Assembly (NCBI GenBank): GCA_047947135.1
Contig: CP170457.1
Coordinates: 558,001 to 622,000, forward strand
DNA from: Planctobacterium sp047947135
GTDB taxonomy: Bacteria > Pseudomonadota > Gammaproteobacteria > Enterobacterales > Alteromonadaceae
Direction of reading: 5' to 3'
DNA length: 64,000 nucleotides
The notes below the pieces were generated by a model, which was not told the origin of the DNA, did not search any database, and saw only the letters and a list, made by a program, of their open reading frames with translations. Positions within the stretch are counted from its first letter, which is position 1. Every line of letters begins with the position of its first letter. Positions 8,696 through 17,604 of this stretch are shown here, piece by piece. Both the position numbers and the translations under genes were made by a program.

Positions 8696-11600
8696 ATGAA
8701 GTTTGGTTTATTTGGCAATACTCAGCACAAAAACAATGCTGAAAACAATGAAGCCAAGGCAAAAATTGCCGCATTAGATCGCTCCTTAGCAATTATTGAA
8801 TTCGACCCATCCGGCAACATTCTGGACGCCAACGACAACTTTCTCAACGTGATGGGCTACTCCCACGCAGAGGTTGTTGGTCATCACCACAGCATGTTTT
8901 TGTCGCAGCAAGAGCAAGGCTCCAGTGAGTATCAGATATTTTGGCAAAAACTGCGCGACGGAGAATTCCAGCAGGGTGAATTTCATCGCCTTGCCAAAGA
9001 CGGCAGCGATGTCTGGATTCAGGCAACCTATAACCCGGTTCTGGATGATCAGGGAAGGGTGCTGAAAGTCATCAAATTCGCCAGCGATGTGACCGCGCAA
9101 AAATTACAAAACTTTGCCTATGAAGAGCAAATCAATGCGATTTCCCGCTCTCAGGCGGTGATTCATTTTAATATTGATGGCACAATTTTGTGGGCCAACG
9201 ACAATTTTCTGAACACCATGGGGTACCGCCTGAGCGAGATAAAAGGCAAGCACCACCGAATATTCCTTACAGAAGAAGATGCTGGGAGCGAAGCTTACCG
9301 CTCATTTTGGCAAAAGCTGCAACAAGGTAAGTTTCAAACCGGCGAATTTAAACGACAGGGCAAAGACCGTGAAGTCTGGATCCAGGCATCCTACAACCCC
9401 ATTAATGATACGCATGGTAAGCCAGTTAAAGTCGTTAAATTTGCCAGCGACATTACCGAAGAAAAACAACGCAACAGTAACAACCAGGGCAAGATTGAGG
9501 CTATCAACAAGTCTCAGGCAGTGATCGAATTTAATATGGATGGCACCATCATCACCGCCAACGACAATTTCCTGAGTACCATGGGATATAAACTGGATGA
9601 GATAGAAGGCCAGCACCACCGAATATTTGTCGAACCCGGCTACGCTGAAAGTAATGAATACCAACAATTTTGGCAATCATTGCGTAACGGCAAGTTTGCT
9701 TCTGCGGAATACCGGCGTTTTGCTAAAGACGGTCAAGAAGTCTGGATTCAGGCGATTTACAATCCCATTTTAGACGACAAAGGTATCCCCGTTAAAGTGA
9801 TGAAAATCGCCACGGATATTACCAAACAAAAACAAGAAAATGCCGACTACGAAGGTCAACTAAGAGCTATTTCGCTTTCACAAGCGGTGATCGAGTTTGA
9901 TTTAGATGGGCATATTTTATCTGCCAACGATAATTTCCTGAATGCCATGGGCTACACGCTGGATGAAGTCAAAGGCAAACATCACCGCATCTTTGTGGCC
10001 CCGGAAGAACGTGACACGTCGAACTATAAATCCTTTTGGCAGGCGTTAAAAAGTGGCAAGTTTCAGTCTGGGGAGTATCGTCGAATCGGCAAACAAGGGC
10101 AGGATGTTTATATTCAGGCGTCCTATAACCCGATTTTGAATGCCGCCGGTAAACCTGTCAAAGTAGTGAAATACGCTTCCGATATCACCGAAGAAAAACA
10201 GCGCAATGCCGATTACCAAGGCCAGATAAACGCCATCAGCAAATCTCAGGCCGTGATTGAATTTAATATGGACGGGACCATTATTACGGCTAATGAGGCC
10301 TTTTTGTCCCGAATGGGTTACACCCTGGAAGAAGTTAAAGGTCAGCATCACCGGATGTTTATCGATTCTAAGTCAACTCCGGAAAATGACTATCGACAAT
10401 TTTGGGCCAAGCTCAATGAAGGCCAGTTTCAAGCCGGGGAATACAAGCGTGTCGCGAAATCTGGTGAGGATGTATGGATTCAGGCTTCTTATAATCCCAT
10501 CATGGATTTACGCAATCGCCCTGTAAAAGTGGTCAAATATGCAACGGATGTAACCGAGCAAAAAATCAGAAACGCCAACTATCAGGGACAGATAGAAGCC
10601 ATTCATAAATCTCAGGCCGTTATCGAGTTCAACATGGATGGCATCATCCGCAGCGCAAACCAGCACTTTCTGGATGCCATGGGTTATCGTATGGACGAAA
10701 TTGAAGGTAAGCACCATAAAATATTTGTGTCTGCGGAATATGCCAACAGCCCCGAATATCAACAGTTTTGGCAAAGCCTGAACGAGGGCCAGTTTGCTTC
10801 TGGTGAATATCACCGTATTGGCAATGGCGGTCATTCTGTCTATATCCAGGCAACGTATAACCCCATTTTGGACGCCAATGGTACACCTTACAAAGTGGTT
10901 AAGTTCTGCACCGATATTACTGGTCGAGTTATCGCCATCGATGCCGCATCACAATCCCTTAAGGCATTGGCAAGCGGTGATTTGGACTGCGCCATTGAGG
11001 TGGAATTTATCAGCCAGTTTGAGGAGTTGAAAGAGGCCATCAACAATACGGTGTATCAGTTGCGCCAGACAGTAGAAACAATCAACGACTCGGCAGAACA
11101 GGTTGCCGCAGCGTCAAATGAAATCCGCTTAGGCAACGAAGATCTCAGCAGTCGTACCGAGCAACAGGCGTCGTCACTGGAAGAAACGGCAGCGAGTATG
11201 GAGGAATTAACCTCAACCGTACAAGCCAATAGCAATCTGAGCCGTGATGCCAATAAAGAAGCCTATCAGGCCAAAGTGCAGGCGGAAAACGGTGCCGATG
11301 TCGTTAACAAAGCGGTTACCAGCATGGAAGAGATAAATGTTGCCAGCCAGAAGATTCACGACATTATCGGGGTGATAGACGAGATTGCTTTCCAAACCAA
11401 TTTATTAGCGCTCAATGCCGCCGTTGAAGCAGCCCGAGCTGGTGAAGAAGGTCGAGGTTTTGCTGTTGTTGCAAACGAGGTACGAAGCCTTGCACAGCGC
11501 TCTGCCGGTGCCGCCAAAGAAATCAAAGCACTTATCAACAGTACGGTTTCGAAAGTGGAAGAGGGGAGCAAATTGGTGGGCGACTCTGGCAAGACACTGG

Positions 11601-11833
11601 CTGAAATTGAAGCGGCAATTAGCAAAGTCTCCGAGATGGTAAATCAAATCTCGGAGGCTTCAAAAGAGCAATCTGCGGGCATTCAGGAAGCGAATGAAGC
11701 CATCACCAATATGGATACCATGACTCAGCAAAATGCCGCACTGGTGGAAGAAGCCAGCGCAGCTAGCCAATCCCTGACCGATCAGGCAAACGCCATGAAA
11801 CAACAACTGGCATTTTTCACGCTAAGAAAATAG
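8696..11833 (+). CDS. Soluble methyl-accepting chemotaxis protein with six tandem PAS domains
   Basis: 1045-aa chemoreceptor with no hydrophobic membrane segment, so predicted cytoplasmic. Six PAS domains begin near residues 31, 153, 275, 396, 517 and 640, a repeat unit of about 122 aa. Each has the BdlA-like pattern (IEFNMDGTI, ANDNFL, MGY, GxHHRIFV, FWQSL, VWIQAxYNPI, KVVKFA). A short HAMP-like linker (about 745-800) precedes the signalling domain, whose hairpin tip contains DEIAFQTNLLALNAAVEAAR. The C-terminus (LAFFTLRK) has no CheR-binding pentapeptide. GGAAAGGATG lies just before the ATG. The gene is monocistronic, far from the che operon. The ligand is unknown; related BdlA-type PAS receptors have been linked to redox or biofilm dispersal. 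Confidence 0.93.
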   Translation: MKFGLFGNTQHKNNAENNEAKAKIAALDRSLAIIEFDPSGNILDANDNFLNVMGYSHAEVVGHHHSMFLSQQEQGSSEYQIFWQKLRDGEFQQGEFHRLAKDGSDVWIQATYNPVLDDQGRVLKVIKFASDVTAQKLQNFAYEEQINAISRSQAVIHFNIDGTILWANDNFLNTMGYRLSEIKGKHHRIFLTEEDAGSEAYRSFWQKLQQGKFQTGEFKRQGKDREVWIQASYNPINDTHGKPVKVVKFASDITEEKQRNSNNQGKIEAINKSQAVIEFNMDGTIITANDNFLSTMGYKLDEIEGQHHRIFVEPGYAESNEYQQFWQSLRNGKFASAEYRRFAKDGQEVWIQAIYNPILDDKGIPVKVMKIATDITKQKQENADYEGQLRAISLSQAVIEFDLDGHILSANDNFLNAMGYTLDEVKGKHHRIFVAPEERDTSNYKSFWQALKSGKFQSGEYRRIGKQGQDVYIQASYNPILNAAGKPVKVVKYASDITEEKQRNADYQGQINAISKSQAVIEFNMDGTIITANEAFLSRMGYTLEEVKGQHHRMFIDSKSTPENDYRQFWAKLNEGQFQAGEYKRVAKSGEDVWIQASYNPIMDLRNRPVKVVKYATDVTEQKIRNANYQGQIEAIHKSQAVIEFNMDGIIRSANQHFLDAMGYRMDEIEGKHHKIFVSAEYANSPEYQQFWQSLNEGQFASGEYHRIGNGGHSVYIQATYNPILDANGTPYKVVKFCTDITGRVIAIDAASQSLKALASGDLDCAIEVEFISQFEELKEAINNTVYQLRQTVETINDSAEQVAAASNEIRLGNEDLSSRTEQQASSLEETAASMEELTSTVQANSNLSRDANKEAYQAKVQAENGADVVNKAVTSMEEINVASQKIHDIIGVIDEIAFQTNLLALNAAVEAARAGEEGRGFAVVANEVRSLAQRSAGAAKEIKALINSTVSKVEEGSKLVGDSGKTLAEIEAAISKVSEMVNQISEASKEQSAGIQEANEAITNMDTMTQQNAALVEEASAASQSLTDQANAMKQQLAFFTLRK

Positions 11834-11853
11834 GGTTGCCAGCCAACGCAAAA

Positions 11854-11881
11854 TATCGGCCCTTTTTTTCGGGGCCTGATA
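11854..11881 (+). terminator. Possible hairpin terminator after the six-PAS receptor
   Basis: Imperfect inverted repeat ATCGGCCC / GGGGCCTGAT separated by a run of seven T residues, 21 nt after the stop. The T-run sits in the loop rather than after the stem, so this is only a weak candidate. Confidence 0.3.
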
Positions 11882-12199
11882 TAATACCCAATCCAATTAA
11901 TATTTGATGACTCAGCGTCAGTCTCATAGCCACGGTATCGCGGCGCGTGATTAGAGATATACAGGTGGTCTTTCGAATGTCACGCAACAAAGAGAGCGCG
12001 GCTATGAGCGACGTCGAAGATGGGTTTGAAAAGCTTTTATGCTGCGTTAGATGTTTTTGATTTATCCCTACATGGACGTAGGTGATTAGAATAACGCAGG
12101 AGCAGTTATCGAGACCCACTAGACCTGCAAACATCTGCCTTGCCTAAAAGCTTTTCAAATCCCACTGAGTAGATCAAATATTTATTGGATTTGGTATAA
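11881..12199. repeat. MITE-like palindromic element, long copy (319 bp)
   Basis: Terminal inverted repeats of about 27 bp bound the element. The right end, read on the minus strand, begins TTATACCAAATCC and is identical over 27 bp to the left end of a second copy at 55741; the left end here is a slightly diverged version. The left 145 bp are nearly identical to the second copy. The interior is rich in nested inverted repeats: CTCATAGCC/GGCTATGAG, GCGTGA/TCACGC, CTGCGTTA/TAACGCAG, CCTAC/GTAGG, and long arms meeting at AAAAGCTTTT. No reading frame is convincing. Consistent with a non-autonomous mobile element or a structured RNA. It fills the gap between the receptor and gpsA. Confidence 0.75.
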
Positions 12200-12225
12200 T
12201 TCCAACTCAAATAGTTAGGTTGTTA

Positions 12226-13230
12226 TTATTCAAATCGAATTTGACGGCTTAACAGCGCGATTGCAGCTTCTTTTGCGGGTTTATTCTGGTACAGGATTTG
12301 AAATATCTGATCCGTTATTGGCACCTCTACACCATGGCGTTTTGCTAACACAAAAACCTCTTTGGTGTTGCGATAGCCTTCCACAACCTGCCCGATATCC
12401 TGCATTGCCTGCTCCACGCTTTTCCCCTGCCCAAGCGCAAGTCCAAAGCGACGATTCCGGGATTGGTTGTCGGTACAGGTCAATACTAAGTCGCCCAATC
12501 CGGCCATCCCCATAAAGGTTTGAGGTTGTGCACCAACAGCGACACCAAGCCGGCTTAACTCGGCTAATCCGCGAGTAATCAGTGCCGTTCTGGCATTTGC
12601 CCCAAAACCCATGCCATCAGAAAGTCCGGCGCCGATAGCAATGACGTTTTTCACGGCGCCACCCAGTTGCACTCCGATAAAGTCATTGCTTTTGTATACC
12701 CGGAATGATTTACCACAGTGCAGCTTTTCTGCCATCTCATCGATAAATTCAGGTCGATTTGAGGCAAGAGAGATCGCAGTTGGCAACCCCGCAGCCATTT
12801 CTTTGGCAAACGTCGGTCCCGATAAGACACCCAGTGGAATATCCTCTCCTAATATCTCTTCTGCCACCTCCTGTAGCAGCCGGCCAGTCTCTGGCTCCAG
12901 CCCTTTAGTTGCCCAAAGAATACGATGCTCAGCGGTGAGATGAGGTTTAATGCTGTGCAAAAGTTCGGCAAAAGCATGGCTGGGTACAACGACCAGCAAA
13001 TCTTTGCTGGCAGCAATCGCTTTGACCAGATCCGGCTCAATAAACAGACTGTCTGGAAACGAAAAACCGGGCAAGTAGCGAGTATTTGCCCGGTCTTTTT
13101 GTAGCGCTTGCATATGCTTAGCATCCCTACCCCAGAGGTAGGTCGCCACGCCATTGCGACTCAAACAAAATGCCAGAGCGGTTCCATAAGAACCGGCCCC
13201 CAACACCGCTATTTTCTGTTGGTCGCTCAT
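12226..13230 (-). CDS. gpsA: NAD(P)-dependent glycerol-3-phosphate dehydrogenase
   Basis: Converts dihydroxyacetone phosphate to sn-glycerol-3-phosphate for phospholipid synthesis. It has the Rossmann motif GAGSYGTALA at about residues 11-20, the conserved block LSGPTFAKEMAAGLPTA, the catalytic Lys region GGAVKNVIAIGAG and the substrate-binding stretch NARTALITRGLAE. Its 334 aa match the family (E. coli 339). It is the last gene of a rhodanese-grxC-secB-gpsA run on the minus strand, the same order as E. coli yibN-grxC-secB-gpsA; the secB stop is 8 nt upstream. Confidence 0.97.
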   Translation of the reverse strand: MSDQQKIAVLGAGSYGTALAFCLSRNGVATYLWGRDAKHMQALQKDRANTRYLPGFSFPDSLFIEPDLVKAIAASKDLLVVVPSHAFAELLHSIKPHLTAEHRILWATKGLEPETGRLLQEVAEEILGEDIPLGVLSGPTFAKEMAAGLPTAISLASNRPEFIDEMAEKLHCGKSFRVYKSNDFIGVQLGGAVKNVIAIGAGLSDGMGFGANARTALITRGLAELSRLGVAVGAQPQTFMGMAGLGDLVLTCTDNQSRNRRFGLALGQGKSVEQAMQDIGQVVEGYRNTKEVFVLAKRHGVEVPITDQIFQILYQNKPAKEAAIALLSRQIRFE

Positions 13231-13238
13231 CGCAATTA

Positions 13239-13745
13239 TTAGGCGTCAGCCTGTTGCGCTTGTTGTTCTTCTTGCTGAGCACGCTGTTGCATGTACTGAG
13301 CAAAAATCGCATCAAAGTTCACAGGTGCCAGATTAAATGCCGGGAAAGTACCACGGTTAATTAAGTTTGAAATCGTTTCTCTGGCATATGGGAACAGGAT
13401 ATTAGGGCAGAATGCACCTAACATGTGAGCACGCTGGTTCTCCGGAACTTCACCAATAGTGAAAATACCCGCTTGTTGTACTTCACACAAAAATGCCGTT
13501 GCGTCACCCAACTTTGCCGTCACCGTAATCGTCAAAGCCACTTCATAGGCGCCATCTTCTTCTAGTTTAGCGGTCTTTGTATGAATATCCTGCTTAATTT
13601 CAGGCTTCCATTCTTGCTTGAAAATGGTTGGAGAATTGGGAGTTTCAAATGAGATATCTTTGCAATAAACACGTTGAATTGCGAATTGTGGAGCCTGCGG
13701 CTCTTGTGGTGCTGCTGCACCATTTGTTAACTGTTCGTCAGCCAT
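13239..13745 (-). CDS. secB: Protein-export chaperone SecB
   Basis: Tetrameric cytosolic chaperone that holds preproteins unfolded and delivers them to SecA. The 168-aa sequence shows the SecB core (FAIQRVYCKDISFETPN, the beta-sheet AYEVALTITVTAKL, and HMLGAFCPNILFPYARE) and a Gln-rich C-terminal tail (QQRAQQEEQQAQQADA). It lies 14 nt after grxC and 8 nt before gpsA in the conserved operon. Confidence 0.97.
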   Translation of the reverse strand: MADEQLTNGAAAPQEPQAPQFAIQRVYCKDISFETPNSPTIFKQEWKPEIKQDIHTKTAKLEEDGAYEVALTITVTAKLGDATAFLCEVQQAGIFTIGEVPENQRAHMLGAFCPNILFPYARETISNLINRGTFPAFNLAPVNFDAIFAQYMQQRAQQEEQQAQQADA

Positions 13746-13759
13746 AATATGCCCTGTTG

Positions 13760-14023
13760 TTAGCTATCTTGCGCTAATAAATTATCTAAATTTTGTCTTT
13801 GTTCGAGTGCCATCATGTCATCGCACCCGCCGATATGCCGTTGATTAATAAAAATCTGAGGCACTGTATAACCACCATTGGCTCGGGAAATCATTTCATT
13901 TCGCAAAGTGGGTTCCGCATCAATGGCGTACTCACGAAATGCAATATTCTTTCGGGCCAACAAAGCTTTTGCTCTTACACAATAAGGACAATACGCTTTG
14001 GTATAAATTTCAACTAAAGCCAT
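13760..14023 (-). CDS. grxC: Glutaredoxin 3
   Basis: Small thiol-disulfide oxidoreductase (87 aa) using glutathione. The active site CPYC follows the first beta strand (VEIYTKAYCPYC). The cis-Pro region is YTVPQIFINQ, and GGCDDMMALE matches the glutathione-binding GG-D motif. I chose the ATG at 14023, preceded by AGAGGATACG, rather than a longer upstream frame that would run into the rhodanese gene. It lies between the rhodanese gene (8-nt gap) and secB. Confidence 0.96.
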   Translation of the reverse strand: MALVEIYTKAYCPYCVRAKALLARKNIAFREYAIDAEPTLRNEMISRANGGYTVPQIFINQRHIGGCDDMMALEQRQNLDNLLAQDS

Positions 14024-14031
14024 CGTATCCT

Positions 14032-14457
14032 CTATTTGCTTACGGGCAATCCAGCCCCGCTCCAGGCGTTCATTCCACCTTTCAACACGGTAACTTGAGG
14101 GAACCCCGCTTTTAGTAATTGCATTGCTGCCTTTCGTGCTGTCATTCCCATCGCACATACGACGATAATGGGTTTGTTTTTGTGTTTTTCAAGCAACTTG
14201 AATTCAGACTTGTTCACCTGTTCCTGAGTCAATTGCTTCGCCCCAAGAATGTGACCCTTCTTATATTCAGCGGCAGGTCGAATATCCACCACCTGCGCAT
14301 CCTGCTTGTTCATTAGCAACGTGGCATCGTGAGTACCTATATCTTTCACTGGGGAAAGAAAGGTATTGATGTAACTAAAGACCAACCAAAAAAACAAAAC
14401 CAGCCAAATGGTTGCCAAGTATGGATGATTACCGATAAACTCGATGAACTGCTGCAT
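14032..14457 (-). CDS. Membrane-anchored rhodanese-like protein (YibN type)
   Basis: 141-aa protein with one N-terminal membrane helix (about residues 12-30) followed by a single rhodanese domain. The domain has VVDIRPAAEYKKGHI and the active-site loop VVCAMGMTAR with the candidate catalytic Cys, then LKGGMNAW near the C-terminus. Rhodaneses transfer sulfane sulfur; the physiological acceptor is unknown. It is first in the grxC-secB-gpsA operon and corresponds by position and layout to E. coli YibN. It is divergent from gpmI, with 240 nt between them. Confidence 0.9.
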   Translation of the reverse strand: MQQFIEFIGNHPYLATIWLVLFFWLVFSYINTFLSPVKDIGTHDATLLMNKQDAQVVDIRPAAEYKKGHILGAKQLTQEQVNKSEFKLLEKHKNKPIIVVCAMGMTARKAAMQLLKAGFPQVTVLKGGMNAWSGAGLPVSK

Positions 14458-14571
14458 AACCAGAATAAGACCTTAACTAACTAGCGGTTATCAAAAAGAC
14501 TGCAAAGTATATAGAATTTACGGGCAGACGCCAGTACTGAATAGCGGATAGATGCCCTCTGACCCCTGACA

Positions 14572-14588
14572 ATAACCAATATGGTTAT
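14572..14588. promoter_or_regulatory. Inverted repeat in the rhodanese/gpmI divergent region
   Basis: ATAACCA (14572-14578), 3 nt, TGGTTAT (14582-14588), a perfect 7-bp dyad 110 nt upstream of the gpmI start. The spacing and size suit a dimeric repressor site, but no known operator was recognised. Confidence 0.3.
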
Positions 14589-14697
14589 GTTGCACTCCAA
14601 ATAACAATGATATTGCCACTTTTCAGGTAAATAAAGGAGTGCACTGCCAGCAGTATCAAAGCTTAAATTGCACGTTATAAAATCGGAGATGTATGTC

Positions 14698-16230
14698 ATG
14701 AGTCAGTCGAAAAAACCACTCGCACTAATTATCCTTGATGGCTGGGGGTATCGAGAAGACACCACCAATAACGCCATTGCCAATGCCCACACGCCGGTAT
14801 TGGACAACTTATATAAGACCAGCACCAACACATTAATCTCGGGGTCTGGTTTAGATGTGGGCTTACCAGACGGGCAAATGGGAAATTCTGAAGTAGGTCA
14901 TGTAAACCTGGGGGCTGGTCGTGTGGTGTATCAGGATTTCACGCGCATAACTAAAGCCATTAAAGATAACGAATTTAACGCTAATCCGGTACTCGCCGAG
15001 GCTGTTGATAAAGCAGCTGATGCAGACAAGGCAGTACACGTAATGGGATTAATGTCACCGGGCGGGGTGCACTCTCACCAGGAACACATTTTCGCCATGC
15101 TAAAAATGGCGGCAGAAAAAGGTGTGAAAAAAGTCTATTTGCATGCCTTTCTGGATGGCCGGGACACACCACCTCGCAGCGCCAAAGCCAGTCTGGAAGC
15201 TGCCGATGAGTTATTTGCTGAACTCGGTGTCGGCCATACGGCGTCTATCGTGGGTCGCTACTATGCAATGGATCGAGACGAACGTTGGGAGCGGGTTCAA
15301 GCAGCCTACGATATGTTGACTCTTGGCAAAGCTGACTATCAGGCTGAGTCAGCAGTTGCAGGACTTGAAGCAGCATATCAGCGAGATGAAAATGACGAGT
15401 TTGTTAAAACCACAAGCGTGGGAGAAATCGCCACTATCAATGACGGTGACGCTGTTGTTTTTATGAATTTCAGAGCCGACCGGGCGAGACAGATTTCCCG
15501 CGCCTTTACCGACCCAGATTTTAATGGCTTTCAACGCCAGAAAGCGCCAAAAGCCACCTTTGTCACCCTAACCCAGTATGCTGCGGATATAGATGCTGCC
15601 GTGGCGTTCCCACCAGAGCCGCTGCACAACGTAATGGGAGAATGGTTAGCAAAGCATGATAAAACTCAGCTACGTATATCAGAAACAGAAAAATATGCGC
15701 ATGTGACTTTTTTTTACAGCGGTGGCAAAGAGGAATTGTTTCCTGGTGAAGAACGTATTTTAGTAAAATCACCAGATGTAGCGACCTACGACCTGCAACC
15801 GGAAATGAATTCCGAAGAGTTGACGGACAAACTGGTTGCCGCGATCAAATCCGGTAAATTTGACGCAATCATCTGTAATTATCCGAATGGCGACATGGTT
15901 GGACATACCGGCGTATATGAAGCGGCTGTAAAAGCCTGTGAAGCAGTAGATAGCTGCATAGGTCGCATTCTGAAAGCGTTGGACGAGGTTGGAGGCGAGT
16001 GTCTCATTACCGCTGATCATGGCAATGCCGAGCAAATGCGCGACGAATCTACAGGTCAGGCGCACACGGCACACACCAGTGAACTGGTGCCTTTTATTTA
16101 CTACGGCAGAGCAGCCAGTGCCAGAAATGATGGTACTCTCAGTGATGTCGCACCTACTATGTTGCATTTAATGGGCATGCCACAACCGAACGAAATGACC
16201 GGCAAGCCAATTGTGACACTCGATAAATAA
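14698..16230 (+). CDS. gpmI: 2,3-bisphosphoglycerate-independent phosphoglycerate mutase
   Basis: Manganese-dependent glycolytic enzyme interconverting 3- and 2-phosphoglycerate (510 aa; E. coli 514). It has LIILDGWGYRED with a metal-binding Asp, the catalytic Ser in MGNSEVGHVNLGAGR, GLMSPGGVHSHQEH, the DGRDTPP loop, GRYYAMDRDERWER and the C-terminal metal site TADHGNAEQM. I place the start at the ATG at 14698, with GGAG 9 nt upstream, instead of an upstream TTG. It is followed after 18 nt by envC and then a YibQ-type gene, the conserved enterobacterial order. Confidence 0.97.
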   Translation: MSQSKKPLALIILDGWGYREDTTNNAIANAHTPVLDNLYKTSTNTLISGSGLDVGLPDGQMGNSEVGHVNLGAGRVVYQDFTRITKAIKDNEFNANPVLAEAVDKAADADKAVHVMGLMSPGGVHSHQEHIFAMLKMAAEKGVKKVYLHAFLDGRDTPPRSAKASLEAADELFAELGVGHTASIVGRYYAMDRDERWERVQAAYDMLTLGKADYQAESAVAGLEAAYQRDENDEFVKTTSVGEIATINDGDAVVFMNFRADRARQISRAFTDPDFNGFQRQKAPKATFVTLTQYAADIDAAVAFPPEPLHNVMGEWLAKHDKTQLRISETEKYAHVTFFYSGGKEELFPGEERILVKSPDVATYDLQPEMNSEELTDKLVAAIKSGKFDAIICNYPNGDMVGHTGVYEAAVKACEAVDSCIGRILKALDEVGGECLITADHGNAEQMRDESTGQAHTAHTSELVPFIYYGRAASARNDGTLSDVAPTMLHLMGMPQPNEMTGKPIVTLDK

Positions 16231-16248
16231 GACAGGGTGAAACCTTAA

Positions 16249-17406
16249 GTGAACCAATCGCTCTCCAAATTGCCCACGGCACTACTGACATTGATGGTAG
16301 TGCTGACAATTTGGGGGGCGGCCTGCGCACAGAGTTATGCGCAGGCACAAACCGAACAGGAATTGATTGAACTGCAAACCCAGATTCAGTCCAAAAAGGC
16401 CACGCTGCAACAGAAATTAAAAGCGGCAGAGGCGTTGCAACAACAATTGAAAACGGCCGAACTTCAAATTGCCACACTTACCAAAGCGACCATCATCAAT
16501 CGTCAGGAATTAAAACTGGTAGAAGACGAAAAGCGAACGCTAAACAATCGCCGTAGCAAGTTACTGACGCAAAAACAGCAACAGGAAAATCTACTCGCCA
16601 GCCAAATCCGCAGTGCCTATATGGCCGGCAATCATGATTACACTAAAATGCTGTTAAATCAGGAAAATGCCGGCAAGTTTGAGCGATTATTGGTTTACTA
16701 TCGTTATCTAAATCAGGCACGTCAGGAACAAATAGACAGCTTTACATCGCTTATTACCGAATTAAAGGACATCGAAGCCGCATTGGGTGAACAGGAAACC
16801 AAATTGCTGGCTTTGCAGCAGCAACAGGAAACCCAGCGACAACAATTGCAACTACAACAGCAAAGTCGCGAAACGACATTGCAGACTTTGCAATCCACAA
16901 TCAATTCCGACGCAGAACAAATTGAGCAACTGCAAATAAATGAACAGCAATTAGCACAAGCCATCAGTGACGCAATTGCTGCCGTTGAACATAAAAGTAA
17001 TATCACGTTCTCTGGTTTAGCCGCTGTAAAAGGTCGGTTACCCAAGCCAGTTGACGGACGATACCAACGCCTATTTGGTAAACGCCGTCAAGGTCAGGTA
17101 CGCTGGAAAGGCGTCATCTTTAACAGCACAAATGGACGTCCGGTGTCTGCAATACATCAGGGAAAAGTGCTTTATGCAGACTGGGTTAAAGGCTTGGGAC
17201 TGGTCACCGTTATTGATCACGGTGATGGCTTCATGAGTTTGTATGGGCATAATCAGGCGTTACTGCGTAACGCTGGCGATATTGTCGATGCTGGTGAAAC
17301 CATTGCCTTGGTGGGCCAAAGTGGTGGGCGCAGCAGTGCTGGGTTATATTTCGAATTGCGTCATAAAGGTCGAGCCATTAACCCCAGTAATTGGCTCGAC
17401 CTATAA
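16249..17406 (+). CDS. envC: EnvC-like murein hydrolase activator
   Basis: Periplasmic divisome-associated activator of amidases (385 aa). It has a signal peptide (about 1-32), a long Gln-rich coiled coil (about 35-250) and a C-terminal LytM/M23 domain (about 275-385). The LytM domain is degenerate: the catalytic HxH position reads YFELR instead of a His pair, as expected for an activator without hydrolase activity. The start is GTG, 18 nt after gpmI. In E. coli, EnvC activates AmiA/AmiB for septal peptidoglycan splitting. Assignment rests on architecture and the gpmI-envC-yibQ order. Confidence 0.92.
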   Translation: MNQSLSKLPTALLTLMVVLTIWGAACAQSYAQAQTEQELIELQTQIQSKKATLQQKLKAAEALQQQLKTAELQIATLTKATIINRQELKLVEDEKRTLNNRRSKLLTQKQQQENLLASQIRSAYMAGNHDYTKMLLNQENAGKFERLLVYYRYLNQARQEQIDSFTSLITELKDIEAALGEQETKLLALQQQQETQRQQLQLQQQSRETTLQTLQSTINSDAEQIEQLQINEQQLAQAISDAIAAVEHKSNITFSGLAAVKGRLPKPVDGRYQRLFGKRRQGQVRWKGVIFNSTNGRPVSAIHQGKVLYADWVKGLGLVTVIDHGDGFMSLYGHNQALLRNAGDIVDAGETIALVGQSGGRSSAGLYFELRHKGRAINPSNWLDL

Positions 17407-17503
17407 TCCCATCTATCCTTTAACACTCGCCGCCATCCCAATGGTTCTGGGGCCTATAGAAATACCTCGTAAAAAATGAGTAATAATTGCTTTTTTCAGT
17501 GGA

Positions 17504-17517
17504 CTAACGATCGTTAG
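17504..17517. promoter_or_regulatory. Perfect 14-bp palindrome next to a -10-like box upstream of the YibQ-type gene
   Basis: CTAACGATCGTTAG is a perfect palindrome ending 5 nt before TATAAT (17522-17527). Position and form resemble TetR-family operators placed over a promoter. No regulator gene is adjacent, and no good -35 box was seen. Confidence 0.35.
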
Positions 17518-17604
17518 CTAATATAATGGGTGAAGTTGCCCGCAATAATGACGGGTAATAAATAAAAAACGAATTCAAAAAATAACAAAAAAGCATTCTG
17601 AGTC

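Noticed and set aside
8780..10930. Regular DNA repetition resembling a repeat array
   Set aside because: It is explained by six tandem PAS domains in one gene, with a period of about 366 bp; not CRISPR.
16722..17045. Cys/Ser-rich minus-strand frame inside envC
   Set aside because: The composition is the reverse complement of Gln-rich coiled-coil codons; not a gene.
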